Source: UMGS1696 sp964558485 (lineage in GTDB: Bacteria; Bacillota; Clostridia; Oscillospirales; CAG-272). From it: DNA of 45,909 nt. Where the stretch lies: the NCBI GenBank assembly GCA_964558485.1, contig CAZLED010000009.1, positions 1 to 45,909 of the forward strand, written 5' to 3'. Shown in pieces: positions 17,154 through 25,984 of the stretch. Under the pieces are notes generated by a model that did not search any database, had not been told where the DNA came from, and worked only from the letters and a program-made list of their open reading frames with translations. Both the position numbers and the translations under genes were made by a program. How positions within the stretch are numbered: position 1 is the stretch's first letter; each line of letters starts with the position of its first letter.

Positions 17154-17174
17154 GCGACATATAGATACGATGCA

Positions 17175-17227
17175 GAAAGAGCCGGAGAGACCCTGACAAC
17201 ACAAGAAAGGCGTCTTTCCGGCTTTCT
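17175..17227 (+). terminator. Terminator of ileS
   Basis: AGCCGGAGAGAC pairs with GTCTTTCCGGCT around a 20-nt loop and is followed by TTCTCC. The U-run is short, so strength is uncertain. Confidence 0.65.
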
Positions 17228-17373
17228 CCGTAGTGGGAAAAAACGCTGTATTTTCACCGGTTTTTTCGCAAAAGTTTGCGCAATTTTCAGTTTGTTGACA
17301 GCAATGTGAAAAAAACGGGGAAGACGGAACAACAACTTGTTGAATCTGCCGTGTAAAAAAATGAAGTAGGCTA

Positions 17374-17402
17374 TTGATTTAACGACTTTTTTTTGCTATA
17401 AT
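17374..17402 (+). promoter_or_regulatory. Sigma-A-type promoter of ptsH
   Basis: TTGATT at 17374-17379 and TATAAT at 17397-17402 are 17 bp apart. The stretch 17228-17373 upstream is A/T-rich and holds nothing else recognisable. Confidence 0.75.
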
Positions 17403-17554
17403 AATAACGTAGTCTCAGAGGTGTAACCATCTGAAGACAGACAACAGCTCTGTCGGCATCGGATCGGCCTCAGAAACATGTATTTCATCTGCATCCGTGT
17501 CCGTGGAAGAACGGCGGATAGATGATCCTATATTATTGAACGGGAGTGTAAACT
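17403..17554 (+). other. Long 5' leader of ptsH
   Basis: About 145 nt of untranslated leader with short complementary pairs (CAGAGGTG/ CATCTG; GACAGACAACAGCTCTGTC) and no open frame. It could be structured, but no known riboswitch class was recognised. Confidence 0.4.
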
Positions 17555-17818
17555 ATGATTTCACGTGACGTTACCATAAAGAATAATGTTGGCCTCCACG
17601 CCAGACCGGCTACTTTCTTTATTCAGAAGGCAAATTCCTACAAGAGCTCCATCTGGGTGGAAAAGGATGACCGCAGAGTGAATGCCAAGAGCCTTCTGGG
17701 CGTACTGTCCTTGGGCATCGTTAAGGGTATGACCATCACACTGCTGGCAGACGGCACCGACGAAGCAGAGGCTCTGGACGGTCTGTCCGCACTGGTGGAG
17801 ACCGGTTTCGCCGAATAA
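17555..17818 (+). CDS. ptsH: HPr-family phosphocarrier protein
   Basis: The 87-residue protein has the HPr fold pattern. The phosphorylated His lies in GLHARPAT (His about residue 15), and the regulatory serine region is KSLLGVLSLGI (Ser about residue 46). HPr carries phosphate from enzyme I to sugar permeases, and HPr(Ser-P) acts with CcpA in catabolite repression in Firmicutes. Because the His is present it is HPr rather than Crh. No enzyme I or HPr kinase gene is nearby. The start follows GGGAG. It is a single-gene unit with its own promoter and a terminator at 17880-17913. Confidence 0.93.
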   Translation: MISRDVTIKNNVGLHARPATFFIQKANSYKSSIWVEKDDRRVNAKSLLGVLSLGIVKGMTITLLADGTDEAEALDGLSALVETGFAE

Positions 17819-17879
17819 GCATGATCGCCGAAGCATTGGCAAACGCACAATAGTGCGACACATAGTAATGGAAGCATGG

Positions 17880-17913
17880 GAGCGAGGGTGCGGAGAAACA
17901 CCGTCGCTCTTTT
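17880..17913 (+). terminator. Terminator of ptsH
   Basis: GAGCGAGGGTG and CACCGTCGCTC pair with one bulge around a short loop and are followed by TTTTG. Confidence 0.8.
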
Positions 17914-17914
17914 G

Positions 17915-17930
17915 TGTACTATGTAGTACA
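17915..17930. promoter_or_regulatory. Perfect dyad upstream of uvrC, possible operator
   Basis: TGTACTA and TAGTACA are exact inverted repeats with a 2-bp TG centre. The dyad sits directly before the uvrC ribosome site. The spacing looks like a GntR- or LexA-type protein site, but no protein can be named. Confidence 0.4.
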
Positions 17931-17938
17931 AGGATCAT

Positions 17939-19855
17939 ATGGGGATAGGAACGCATATGCCGCAAAATCTGGAATATCTGCAAAACAAAGCTGCCGCTCT
18001 GCCTCGTTCTCCCGGCGTATACATCATGGAGAATGAAGAGGGTACGGTGATCTACGTGGGCAAGTCCCGTTCGCTCCGGGACAGGGTCAGTCAGTATTTC
18101 CACGGCGAGCACGACACCAAGACCGGCAAAATGGCAGCCGCCGTCCGGGACTTCCGCTTCATTAACTGCGACACGGAAATGGAAGCCTTAGCACTGGAAA
18201 ACAGCCTGATCAAGCAGTACACGCCCCGGTACAACATCAAGCTCAAGGACGCCAAAAGCTATCCGTATATCAAGCTCTCCGTGAAGGCACGATATCCCCG
18301 GATCACCATGACCCGGAAGCGTGTGCCGGATGGGTCGCTGTACTTTGGCCCCTATTCCTCCACACAAACGGTGTTCACGGTCATTGCTTCGCTGGAAAAG
18401 ACCCTGGGCATTCCGTCCTGCAAGCGGAATTTCCCGGAGGATATCGGCAAGGGACGCCCCTGTGTCAACAAGCAGATCGGCCGGTGCATCGGTGTGTGTA
18501 CCGGAGATGTATCGGAAGCGGCCTACCGGGAACGGATCGACCAGGCGGTACAGATTCTGCGTGGCGGTACCCGTGAGCCCATCCAGGCCCTGTCGGAGAA
18601 GATGTATCGCTGCTCGGAGGAGCTGCAGTTTGAAGAAGCTGCCCGGTGCCGGGATACCATCGAAGCCTTGCGCAAGCTCAGCGAACGGCAGAAGGCAGTG
18701 GGTTCGCCGGATGTGGAATGCGACATCGTGGGGCTGTACATGAAGCAGTTTGGCGAGGAAGCCTCCTTCCGGGACTGTGTATCCATCTTTTATGTCCGCA
18801 GCGGCTACATTGCCGATAGTGAGCATGTGCTGTTTGGCAGTGAGGAGATCTTAGCTGACGAAGACGAAATGGACGTGGGCGAGTCTCCCATGCTGGCCTT
18901 TTTGGTGAGCCTGTACCAGAGCCGGGAATATATCCCAGGAGAGATCCTATTGTCCTTCGAGCTGCCGGAGAACGACCTGTGGCTGCTGTCCAACTATATC
19001 TCCGACCGAGCCGGACACAAGGTCACCATCCGTACCCCCAAGCGTGGCGGCTCCCGGTACCTGTGCGACATGGCGGTGTCGGATGCCAGACTCCATTCGG
19101 AGAACAGCCGCAAACGAGAAGAAAACGAAGAAAAAATGCTGGTGCACCTGGCATCTATGCTGCAGCTGGAGGTGCTGCCCCAGCGGATCGAAGCCTACGA
19201 TATTTCCAACTTAGGCACCGAGCATATCACCGCCGGTATGGTGGTCGCCATCGATGGCAAGCTGTCGAAAAAGGATTACCGCACCTTCAAGATCAAAGGG
19301 CAGGCAGGACAGGACGACTATGCGGCTATGCGGGAAGTACTGCTGCGGCGGCTGAACCACATCTCCGGCGAGATCGATCCTGCCGAAGCCCTGGAAGCCA
19401 CACCGGATCTGATCCTGTTGGACGGCGGCGTGGGACACGTGCATACGGTGCAGGAGGCCATGGCGGAGATCGGCGTGGACATCCCGGTGTTCGGTATGGT
19501 GAAGGATGAATTCCATAAGACCCGCACCCTGACCGATGGAGAAAACGAGATCCAGATCGCCCGGCAAATGGACGTGTTCCGGTTCATCTATGGGCTGCAG
19601 GAGGAAGTACACCGGTACACCGTGGGGCGCATGATGAACGCCAAGCGCAAGACCCTGAAAACCTCCACATTGGAGCAGATCCCCGGTATCGGACCTGCCA
19701 AAGCCAAGGCACTGCTGGCCGGTATGGGAACACTGTCGGCTCTGCAAAAAGCCAGCGTGGCGGAACTGTCGGCCATCGATGGGATCACAAATGCCGATGC
19801 CGAGCGTGTATACACGTATTTCCGAACCAAAAATGAAGACAAGAATGAAAAATAG
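17939..19855 (+). CDS. uvrC: UvrABC system protein C
   Basis: The 638-residue excinuclease subunit makes the two incisions around UvrB-bound DNA damage. The N-terminal GIY-YIG nuclease shows GVYIM and VIYVGKSRSLRDRVSQYF. A UVR helical motif is at EELQFEEAARCRDTIEALRK. The RNase H-like nuclease follows (YDISNLGTEHITAGMVV, LILLDGGVGH, VFGMVKDEFHKTR), and helix-hairpin-helix repeats close the protein (EQIPGIGPAKAKALLAG). Two starts are possible: ATG at 17939 after AAGGA, and ATG at 17957 after ATAGGA. The second gives the more usual short N-terminus. It is the first gene of a set with rsmD and coaD. A GGATCC-based hairpin lies between uvrC and rsmD (19862-19888). Confidence 0.97.
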   Translation: MGIGTHMPQNLEYLQNKAAALPRSPGVYIMENEEGTVIYVGKSRSLRDRVSQYFHGEHDTKTGKMAAAVRDFRFINCDTEMEALALENSLIKQYTPRYNIKLKDAKSYPYIKLSVKARYPRITMTRKRVPDGSLYFGPYSSTQTVFTVIASLEKTLGIPSCKRNFPEDIGKGRPCVNKQIGRCIGVCTGDVSEAAYRERIDQAVQILRGGTREPIQALSEKMYRCSEELQFEEAARCRDTIEALRKLSERQKAVGSPDVECDIVGLYMKQFGEEASFRDCVSIFYVRSGYIADSEHVLFGSEEILADEDEMDVGESPMLAFLVSLYQSREYIPGEILLSFELPENDLWLLSNYISDRAGHKVTIRTPKRGGSRYLCDMAVSDARLHSENSRKREENEEKMLVHLASMLQLEVLPQRIEAYDISNLGTEHITAGMVVAIDGKLSKKDYRTFKIKGQAGQDDYAAMREVLLRRLNHISGEIDPAEALEATPDLILLDGGVGHVHTVQEAMAEIGVDIPVFGMVKDEFHKTRTLTDGENEIQIARQMDVFRFIYGLQEEVHRYTVGRMMNAKRKTLKTSTLEQIPGIGPAKAKALLAGMGTLSALQKASVAELSAIDGITNADAERVYTYFRTKNEDKNEK

Positions 19856-19910
19856 AGAATGTGGGATCCGGACAACAAAAGGATCCACTTTGCCATAAAG
19901 GAGTTATCAT

Positions 19911-20555
19911 ATGCGAATCATTACAGGAAGTGCCAGAGGAACGAACCTGGTCACGCTGGATGGGGAAGCTACCCGTCCTACCACCGACAAAGTAAAAGAA
20001 GCGCTGTTTTCCATGATCCAGTTCGATCTGGAAGGCAGAAATGTTTTGGATCTGTTTGCCGGCAGCGGTCAGCTGGGTCTGGAAGCCCTGTCCCGTGGCG
20101 CCGCCAAAGCCACCTTCATCGATGAATCCCGGAATGCCGTGGATGTGATCATCGAGAACGCCAGGAAGACCCACCTGTTTGAAAAATGCCGGGTGTCCAC
20201 CACAGGGGCCGTGCCCTTTTTGAAAAGCGCTGTGGGCAAAGAAAAATACGACATCGTGTTTCTGGATCCGCCGTATGGCACGACGCTTTTGGCACAGTCC
20301 CTGAAGATGATGGCAGACGGCAGCCTGTTGTCTCCCGGTGCGATCCTGGTGTGCGAATGCGATACCGAGCTGGTCAGCCGCCGCACTAAGGTGAAGAAGG
20401 ACGAAGAAGCATCGGTGGAACGGGTGCTGGAAGAGGTGTTCGGTGGGGACCAGGCGACCATGGACAAATACACCCTGACCCGTACCGCTGTCTACGGCCG
20501 TACCCGGATCACCCTGCTGTCGCTGGCAGATGCCGAGGACGAAAGCCATGACTGA
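19911..20555 (+). CDS. rsmD: 16S rRNA (guanine-N2)-methyltransferase RsmD
   Basis: The 214-residue enzyme methylates G966 (E. coli numbering) of 16S rRNA using S-adenosylmethionine. The start MRIITGSARGTNL and TRPTTDKVKEALFSMI are diagnostic. The SAM site is VLDLFAGSGQLGLEALSRGA, and the catalytic NPPY-type motif is FLDPPYGTT. The acidic C-terminal tail is longer than usual. The start follows AAAGGAG. Its end overlaps coaD by eight bases, and rsmD-coaD is a frequent gene pair in Firmicutes. Confidence 0.96.
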   Translation: MRIITGSARGTNLVTLDGEATRPTTDKVKEALFSMIQFDLEGRNVLDLFAGSGQLGLEALSRGAAKATFIDESRNAVDVIIENARKTHLFEKCRVSTTGAVPFLKSAVGKEKYDIVFLDPPYGTTLLAQSLKMMADGSLLSPGAILVCECDTELVSRRTKVKKDEEASVERVLEEVFGGDQATMDKYTLTRTAVYGRTRITLLSLADAEDESHD

Positions 20556-21060
20556 ACCAAAAGCTGCAGAGCCACGTGTGGCTCTGGTCACCGGCAGCTA
20601 CGATCCCATCACCGTGGGACATATGCACCTGATCCGTGTGGCGGCAGCGCTGTTTGATACCGTGTACGTTGCCATCTGCGCCAATACAAAAAAGGCAAGC
20701 GGTGCCTTTCTGCCGGCCGATCGTGTGACGCTGGTGCAGGATGCGGTGGAACGTGCGGCGCTGGAGAACGTCCACGTGGTCCTGTGCGAAGGACTGGTGT
20801 CCGATACAGCCCACGAATGCGGCGCCAAGTATCTGGTACGTGGTCTGCGCAACGGCATGGACTTTGCCTATGAGTACGATCTGGCCGGGATCATGAAGCG
20901 GTTCGATCCGGCATTGGAGACCATCTTCCTGCCCACCGACCCGACCCTGGCCTGTGTCAGTGCCACCTACGTACGGGATCTTCTGAAGTACGATTGTCCG
21001 CTGGAGGATGCCGTACCCAATGGAGCGCTGACCAGGGAACTGTACCAAAAAAGCCATTGA
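20548..21060 (+). CDS. coaD: Pantetheine-phosphate adenylyltransferase
   Basis: The 170-residue enzyme transfers AMP to 4'-phosphopantetheine to make dephospho-CoA, the penultimate step of coenzyme A synthesis. The nucleotidyltransferase motif is TGSYDPITVGHMHLI, with the GH pair conserved. RGLRNGMDFAYEYDLAGIM and ETIFLPTDPTLACVSATYVR are hallmark segments. The ATG at 20548 was preferred to one at 20530 because GAGG lies at proper distance and rsmD ends there. The gene is probably co-transcribed with uvrC and rsmD. An imperfect hairpin without a clear U-run follows. Confidence 0.96.
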   Translation: MTEPKAAEPRVALVTGSYDPITVGHMHLIRVAAALFDTVYVAICANTKKASGAFLPADRVTLVQDAVERAALENVHVVLCEGLVSDTAHECGAKYLVRGLRNGMDFAYEYDLAGIMKRFDPALETIFLPTDPTLACVSATYVRDLLKYDCPLEDAVPNGALTRELYQKSH

Positions 21061-21161
21061 CGAAAGAAACCAAAAGGACGGTCGTTTTTTGCACGACTGT
21101 GAAACAATATCGATAAAGATGTAAATTCTGCCGCAAAAGGGAAGAACTTGCCATTTGCTGC

Positions 21162-21190
21162 TTGCAACCGGGGAGAGAATATTGTATAAT
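21162..21190 (+). promoter_or_regulatory. Sigma-A-type promoter of the surface-polymer operon
   Basis: TTGCAA at 21162-21167 and TATAAT at 21185-21190 are 17 bp apart. The next gene starts at 21301, leaving a leader of about 100 nt. Confidence 0.8.
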
Positions 21191-21300
21191 ACCGGTAAAG
21201 CTGCTGCAAAATGGGAAGTACCCTTTTGTGGCTTGTTAGGGAAGACAAAAACGGTTCCGCACAAGAGAGCGATCCATACATTGACGGGAGAGACCAAAAC

Positions 21301-23376
21301 ATGAGATCCACCAAAGAAAGCCGGACAGGACACTGGCTCATCCATTTTCTCCAAGGCAGCATGATCCTGCAGATGCTGGACAGGCTGGCGGAGAAGATCT
21401 ACCGCTTGTTTGGCAGCGGCTTTTTCGGTTGGCTGTTCACAGGCTACAAAGCGGAGGACGATGGCTTTTGCACGTCCTTTATAACAGGCAGCTGGGTACG
21501 CCGGATCAGCAGTCGGGTGCGCAGCTTCTGTAATGGGCAGATCGAAAACAGCGTGATCCTGCAGGGCATACGATATTTTCTGCGGCATTTGCTGTATGTT
21601 CGCCTGCGTACCTACGGCTTTTGCCTGATGACCTTTGGTGCCTACACAGCGGTGTTCACCTTGATCCAGGCGCTGATCGCCGGGGAAAGCGTGTCCATCT
21701 GGCGACAGGCTCCATTGACCTTTGCTATAGCCGTGATCTGTCTGGCACTGCCGCTGCTGCTGTCCAGAGTCACCGTTTGTGTGGCACTGTGTACGACCTA
21801 TACCGGCGCGGCGATCCTGCGTGTGCTGGGCTATACACCGGAGGATATCCTGGAACGGGGAGACGAGCCGGTCTACGGACGACTGAGCGTGGCATTCCTT
21901 GTGGGCATCCTCGGTGGGATCCTGACCCTGTGGCTCCAGCCGTGGTGGGTCTTGGCAGCATTTCCGGCAGCGCTGTATCTGTATCTGGTGTTATGTAAGC
22001 CGGAGATCGGTGTGCTGTCGCTGTTCTTTACTATGCCGTTTCTGCCTACCATGGCATTGGCGGCGCTGGTGATCTACACCTTCCTGTGCTTTGGTCTGAA
22101 GGTACTGCGTGGCAAGCGGACCATTCGGGTAGAGCCCATCGACATTCTGGTGATGGCGTTCCTGGTGATTTTGTTTTTCGGCGGTATGGTGTCTCTTTCC
22201 ACCGGCTCCCGGAAACCGGCACTGCTGTTCGTGTGCCTGCTGCTGGGGTATTTTGAAGTGGTGTGGCTGCTGCGGGAACGGGACTGGCTCCTGCGCTGTT
22301 CGGTGGCCGGTGTCTGTGCAGCGACCCTTACGGCACTGTACGGCGTGGCACAATATCTGCTGGGCACCGGTGAGATGGCAGAGGCCTGGGTGGATGCAGA
22401 AATGTTTTCCTCCATTGGCGGTCGTGCCGTAGGAACCCTGGAAAACCCCAATATGCTGGGCGAATACCTGATCCTGATGCTGCCGCTGGCGGTGTGGATG
22501 CTTGTGGGTCACGGCGAAGGACTGCGGCGTTTCCCGGCTGCGGTGTGCATCGGTGTGCTGGGCGTTTGCCTGATTTTGACCTGGAGCCGTGGCGCCTGGC
22601 TGGGGATGCTGTTCGGGCTGGTGGCGTTCGTGTTCATCTGGCACCATAGAGCGATCTGGCTATTGTTTGCCGGTGCCGCATCGATCCCGTTTTTGCCGGC
22701 GATATTGCCTGCCTCGATCGTACAAAGATTTACCAGCATCGGGAACCTTACGGACAGCTCGACGTCTTATCGGGTACACATCTGGCGTGCGGCCTGCGAT
22801 ATGCTCCGAGACTACGGCTTCTCCGGCATCGGTATTGGAGAGAGCGCCTGGTTCCGGGTCTATCCCAGGTATGCCTACATGGGTGTAGAGACAGCGCCCC
22901 ATTCCCACAACCTGTTTCTGCAGATCTGGCTGGAGACCGGCATCTGTGGTCTGCTGGTATTTTTGGGGATCCTGTTCCTACTGTGTCAGTCGGTGTTCAC
23001 CATGTGTCGGCAGCTGCGGGAAGCCAAGGGGATCGTGCCCCTGTCGCTGCGGGACGATGACCACGACCGCTCCAGTGCTGCCAGCAACCGACGGATCCGC
23101 AAGACCGGGACCCAGCTGCGTCTGGCGTGTGCGGCACCCTTGTCCGGGTTGTTTGCGGTGCTGGTGCAGGGCATGACGGATTATGCATGGTACAACTATC
23201 GGGTCTATCTGATGTTCTGGCTCATGGTGGGATTGACCTCTGCCTATGCCCGGGCCGGACGAGCCATGCGGATCGAGATGACCGAAAATGAAGCGGACTG
23301 CGCCGTAATGGATCTGCCGTATCGATCGGTGCGACGGAAGAGCGGCGACGGAGACGCAGCAAAGGAGACAACATGA
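21301..23376 (+). CDS. O-antigen ligase / Wzy-like polymerase membrane protein
   Basis: The 691-residue protein has at least ten hydrophobic helices. It carries the signature of the O-antigen ligase family: ENPNMLGEYLILMLPLAVW, LTWSRGAWLGM and, in the outer loop, APHSHNLFLQIWLETGICG. The paired His-Ser-His-Asn and Arg residues are typical of enzymes that join lipid-linked sugar chains. The N-terminal 80 residues are an unusual charged, amphipathic lead-in. In a Gram-positive it probably polymerises or attaches a surface polysaccharide. The start at 21301 was chosen because 21211 lies too close to the predicted transcription start. Its stop overlaps the next start (ATGA). Confidence 0.85.
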   Translation: MRSTKESRTGHWLIHFLQGSMILQMLDRLAEKIYRLFGSGFFGWLFTGYKAEDDGFCTSFITGSWVRRISSRVRSFCNGQIENSVILQGIRYFLRHLLYVRLRTYGFCLMTFGAYTAVFTLIQALIAGESVSIWRQAPLTFAIAVICLALPLLLSRVTVCVALCTTYTGAAILRVLGYTPEDILERGDEPVYGRLSVAFLVGILGGILTLWLQPWWVLAAFPAALYLYLVLCKPEIGVLSLFFTMPFLPTMALAALVIYTFLCFGLKVLRGKRTIRVEPIDILVMAFLVILFFGGMVSLSTGSRKPALLFVCLLLGYFEVVWLLRERDWLLRCSVAGVCAATLTALYGVAQYLLGTGEMAEAWVDAEMFSSIGGRAVGTLENPNMLGEYLILMLPLAVWMLVGHGEGLRRFPAAVCIGVLGVCLILTWSRGAWLGMLFGLVAFVFIWHHRAIWLLFAGAASIPFLPAILPASIVQRFTSIGNLTDSSTSYRVHIWRAACDMLRDYGFSGIGIGESAWFRVYPRYAYMGVETAPHSHNLFLQIWLETGICGLLVFLGILFLLCQSVFTMCRQLREAKGIVPLSLRDDDHDRSSAASNRRIRKTGTQLRLACAAPLSGLFAVLVQGMTDYAWYNYRVYLMFWLMVGLTSAYARAGRAMRIEMTENEADCAVMDLPYRSVRRKSGDGDAAKETT

Positions 23377-23858
23377 CAAAGCGGAAAATACGCATAAACG
23401 GTATGGATGTGGTGATCCTGACGGTGATCGCAGCGGCAGTGCTTTTGCTGCTGTACGTGTTCGTGTGGAGTGCCGGCGAGGACACTGCGGAGACAGAATA
23501 TGTCGATCTGGTCTATGTGGTGGAGGTGATGTCCCTGGACGGGCAGTTCCAGAACAGTATCCAGGCAGGACAGCCGGTGTTGGATGCCGTCAAGCGTGGC
23601 AGCATGGGAACGGTGCAGACCACGCCGCAGGTGGTGCCCATGAAGGTCGCAGCCTACGACGAGGAAAGCGGACAGGAAGTATACAACGAGGTCCCCGGCA
23701 AATACCGGATGTCCATCTCCATCGAAGCCAAGGCCGCCGTGTCACCCCAGGCATACACCGTTGGCGGCACGGCAATATACGTTGGGGAAAAGCTGAGCCT
23801 TGTATTCCCGAACATGAAATGCGACGGCTACTGCGTGGATCTGATGGTCGTGGAGTGA
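23373..23858 (+). CDS. DUF4330-like anchored protein (first copy)
   Basis: The 161-residue protein has one N-terminal membrane helix (GMDVVILTVIAAAVLLLLYV) and an extracytoplasmic beta-rich domain of about 120 residues. The layout KxxINxxDVxIL, a single anchor and a small domain resembles DUF4330. The same layout recurs in the protein encoded at 25985. The start has AAGGAG and overlaps the stop of the ligase-like gene. No enzymatic motif is visible. Its position between polymer genes suggests a role at the membrane in polymer assembly, which is inference only. Confidence 0.65.
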   Translation: MTKRKIRINGMDVVILTVIAAAVLLLLYVFVWSAGEDTAETEYVDLVYVVEVMSLDGQFQNSIQAGQPVLDAVKRGSMGTVQTTPQVVPMKVAAYDEESGQEVYNEVPGKYRMSISIEAKAAVSPQAYTVGGTAIYVGEKLSLVFPNMKCDGYCVDLMVVE

Positions 23859-23928
23859 TGTCGGCGCCAATGTAGGTTGAACAGCGTTGCCGAAAAAGCA
23901 AGCGCTTGTGTAGGAGGAAAATGCAAAA

Positions 23929-25137
23929 ATGGAAACCGTGCAGTTTGTATATATGCTGGTAGGGCTGTTGTCTGCCTTTCTGCTGGCCTATACCTTGACG
24001 CCGCCGGTACGGGTGCTGGCGTTTCTGATCAAAGCCATCGACGTGCCGCTGGACGACAGACGAATGCACACAAAGCCGATCCCACGGGTCGGAGGGCTGG
24101 CGATCTTTCTGGGCTTTACCCTGACCACCATGCTGTTCTGCCACTACGATACCACGCTCATCACAGTGTGGATCGGTGGTGCGGCCATCGTGCTGCTGGG
24201 TATGCTGGACGACATCTACCGGCTCCCGGCCTGGTCAAAGCTGATCGTACAGCTGCTGGTGGCGTCCTTTGCCGTGTGGAACGGACTGACCATCGACCAC
24301 ATCAATCTGGGTGGCGAATATATTTTCTTGGGCATCTGGAAATATCCTGTGACCATACTTTGGATCGTGGGACTGACCAACGCCATCAACTTCATGGACG
24401 GTCTGGACGGCCTGGCCTGTGGAATCTCTGCCATCTCCTCGATCTCCCTGACGCTGGTGCTGCTGCTGTCCGGCGACATGACCAATGCCTTTATCACCGG
24501 TACCCTGGCGGCGTCCTGTCTGGGATTTCTGCCCTACAATGCCAACCCGGCACGCATCTTCATGGGTGACACCGGTGCACTGTTCCTGGGGTATACCATG
24601 GCGGTCATGTCGGTGCAGGGCGTGTTCAAGCTCCATGCGATGCTTGCCTTCCTGGTACCGCTGGCACTGTTTGCCCTGCCACTGGGGGACACAGCCTTTG
24701 CCATTTTGCGCCGGATCTGTGCCGGCAGAAGCCCCTTTTCGGCAGACCGTGGCCATCTCCATCACCGGCTGGTGGACCTGGGCTTTACCCAAAAGGAATC
24801 GGTGAAGATCCTGTATGCCCTGTGTGCCATGATGGGTCTGATCGCCGTGTTCTTTACGGACGCCATGTTTGCGGAAGGCCGGTTCGTCAAGACCATTGGC
24901 ATGGCACTGTTGACCGTGGGGATCTTTGTGGTGAACTTCCTGATCATGCGGGATCCGGAGACCAGACGGCATTCCGGCCTGACCGATGATGAAATGACGG
25001 TGGCGCAGTATCGGGCAGAGCTGGCAGAACACGAAAAGCGCAAGGCAGAACGAAAGAACGGCAAGGTAGCCGAAGCGTCTGCAGAACCCAAGGACGGCGC
25101 AACGGGCGACAATACTCCCAACGATGGCAATGCGTGA
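23929..25137 (+). CDS. WecA/TagO/MraY-family sugar-phosphate transferase
   Basis: The 402-residue membrane enzyme should transfer a GlcNAc-1-phosphate type group to undecaprenyl phosphate, starting a surface glycopolymer. Hallmarks are DDRRMHTKPIPRVGGLAIF, the DD pair in GMLDDIYRLP, TNAINFMDGLDGLA, GDTGALFLGY and the HLHHRLVDLGF motif characteristic of the WecA/TagO branch as opposed to MraY. About eleven helices are visible. The C-terminal 50 residues are a charged cytoplasmic tail rich in Lys, Glu and Ala. The ribosome site is GGAGG. It could start teichoic acid, capsule or another linkage; the neighbouring ligase-like protein supports a polysaccharide. Confidence 0.93.
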   Translation: METVQFVYMLVGLLSAFLLAYTLTPPVRVLAFLIKAIDVPLDDRRMHTKPIPRVGGLAIFLGFTLTTMLFCHYDTTLITVWIGGAAIVLLGMLDDIYRLPAWSKLIVQLLVASFAVWNGLTIDHINLGGEYIFLGIWKYPVTILWIVGLTNAINFMDGLDGLACGISAISSISLTLVLLLSGDMTNAFITGTLAASCLGFLPYNANPARIFMGDTGALFLGYTMAVMSVQGVFKLHAMLAFLVPLALFALPLGDTAFAILRRICAGRSPFSADRGHLHHRLVDLGFTQKESVKILYALCAMMGLIAVFFTDAMFAEGRFVKTIGMALLTVGIFVVNFLIMRDPETRRHSGLTDDEMTVAQYRAELAEHEKRKAERKNGKVAEASAEPKDGATGDNTPNDGNA

Positions 25138-25951
25138 GAAGCGGAAGACCACGGTGGCCAGCGGCGATAGACCCAGCGGAACGCACCGGCCGGAGAACAC
25201 GAACTTCCGCATCTGGCCGGGTGTGACGGTGATCACGGTGTGTGCCTCGCTGGTGTTCATTTTCGTGTACGTGGTGGCGTATCGGGTGCATCTGATCCCA
25301 CTGCCCAGCCTGCTGCAGAACCTGTTGGATACCGGTGGTGAGAAGCAGGTCGAGGCTGCGGACATACCGGCGGAAGGTCGGATGCCGGCACAGGAGACGC
25401 TGACAGGCACCTACTATGCCCCGGAAACGGTGGATCCGTACGAGATGCTGGCGGCCATGCAGGTGCCGTCTGTGTACCACCAGCGGATGCGGATCACCTA
25501 TGCGGATGCGGAAAAACAGATGGTGGACCTGTATCGGCAAGGAGACGCCTGGAAGCTGATCGTAGAAGACCCAAGCGGCACGTCGCTGTATCAATGGAAC
25601 GGAGCGGTGCTGTACCGGGAGAACGCACGATACCCCGACGGGATCACGACTACAGCAGGTTCGTTCACACCGGAGAATCTGTTGGGTCTGCCGACGCTGA
25701 CCATGGTACAGAGCTGGGCGCCATCCACGGTGGAGATGTCCACAGAGGACAAGGTATTGCGGGTGCGGTATGCAGTAGCGACAGCCACGGATGCAGAACA
25801 GGAGTGGGTCTGCCGGATCAGCCTGGATGCGTCCCTGGTCACCGAGGTGCAGCTGTACCGAAACGGCGAAGTGGTGATGGCCATGTATACGGAATATTTT
25901 GATTTAGCACCGGATCCCTGGGAGGAAACGGCGGGACCAAGCATAGGATAG
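25124..25951 (+). CDS. Single-pass membrane protein of unknown function
   Basis: The 275-residue protein overlaps the end of the transferase gene by 14 bp; a second in-frame ATG lies at 25130. A basic N-terminus is followed by one helix (ITVCASLVFIFVYVVAYRV), then a proline-rich linker and an extracytoplasmic domain of about 190 residues with many beta strands (MRITYADAEKQMVDLYRQG, VCRISLDASLVTEVQLYRNG). The pattern resembles outer-face proteins that scan substrate-like strands, such as LolA-fold lipoproteins, but no family could be assigned. Its location inside the polymer operon suggests a helper at the outer membrane face. It is complete. Confidence 0.7.
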   Translation: MAMREKRKTTVASGDRPSGTHRPENTNFRIWPGVTVITVCASLVFIFVYVVAYRVHLIPLPSLLQNLLDTGGEKQVEAADIPAEGRMPAQETLTGTYYAPETVDPYEMLAAMQVPSVYHQRMRITYADAEKQMVDLYRQGDAWKLIVEDPSGTSLYQWNGAVLYRENARYPDGITTTAGSFTPENLLGLPTLTMVQSWAPSTVEMSTEDKVLRVRYAVATATDAEQEWVCRISLDASLVTEVQLYRNGEVVMAMYTEYFDLAPDPWEETAGPSIG

Positions 25952-25984
25952 TTGGTTTTGGATACACATGAGTTGGAGGAGCGT

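Noticed and set aside
14007..17204. 1065-codon frame on the minus strand opposite ileS
   Set aside because: It is a mirror of ileS caused by GC-rich codon bias. The ileS frame has all family motifs, a T-box and a ribosome site; the mirror has none.
21075..21110. Hairpin ACGGTCGT/ACGACTGT after coaD as a terminator
   Set aside because: The T-run lies in the loop rather than after the stem, so it does not fit an intrinsic terminator.
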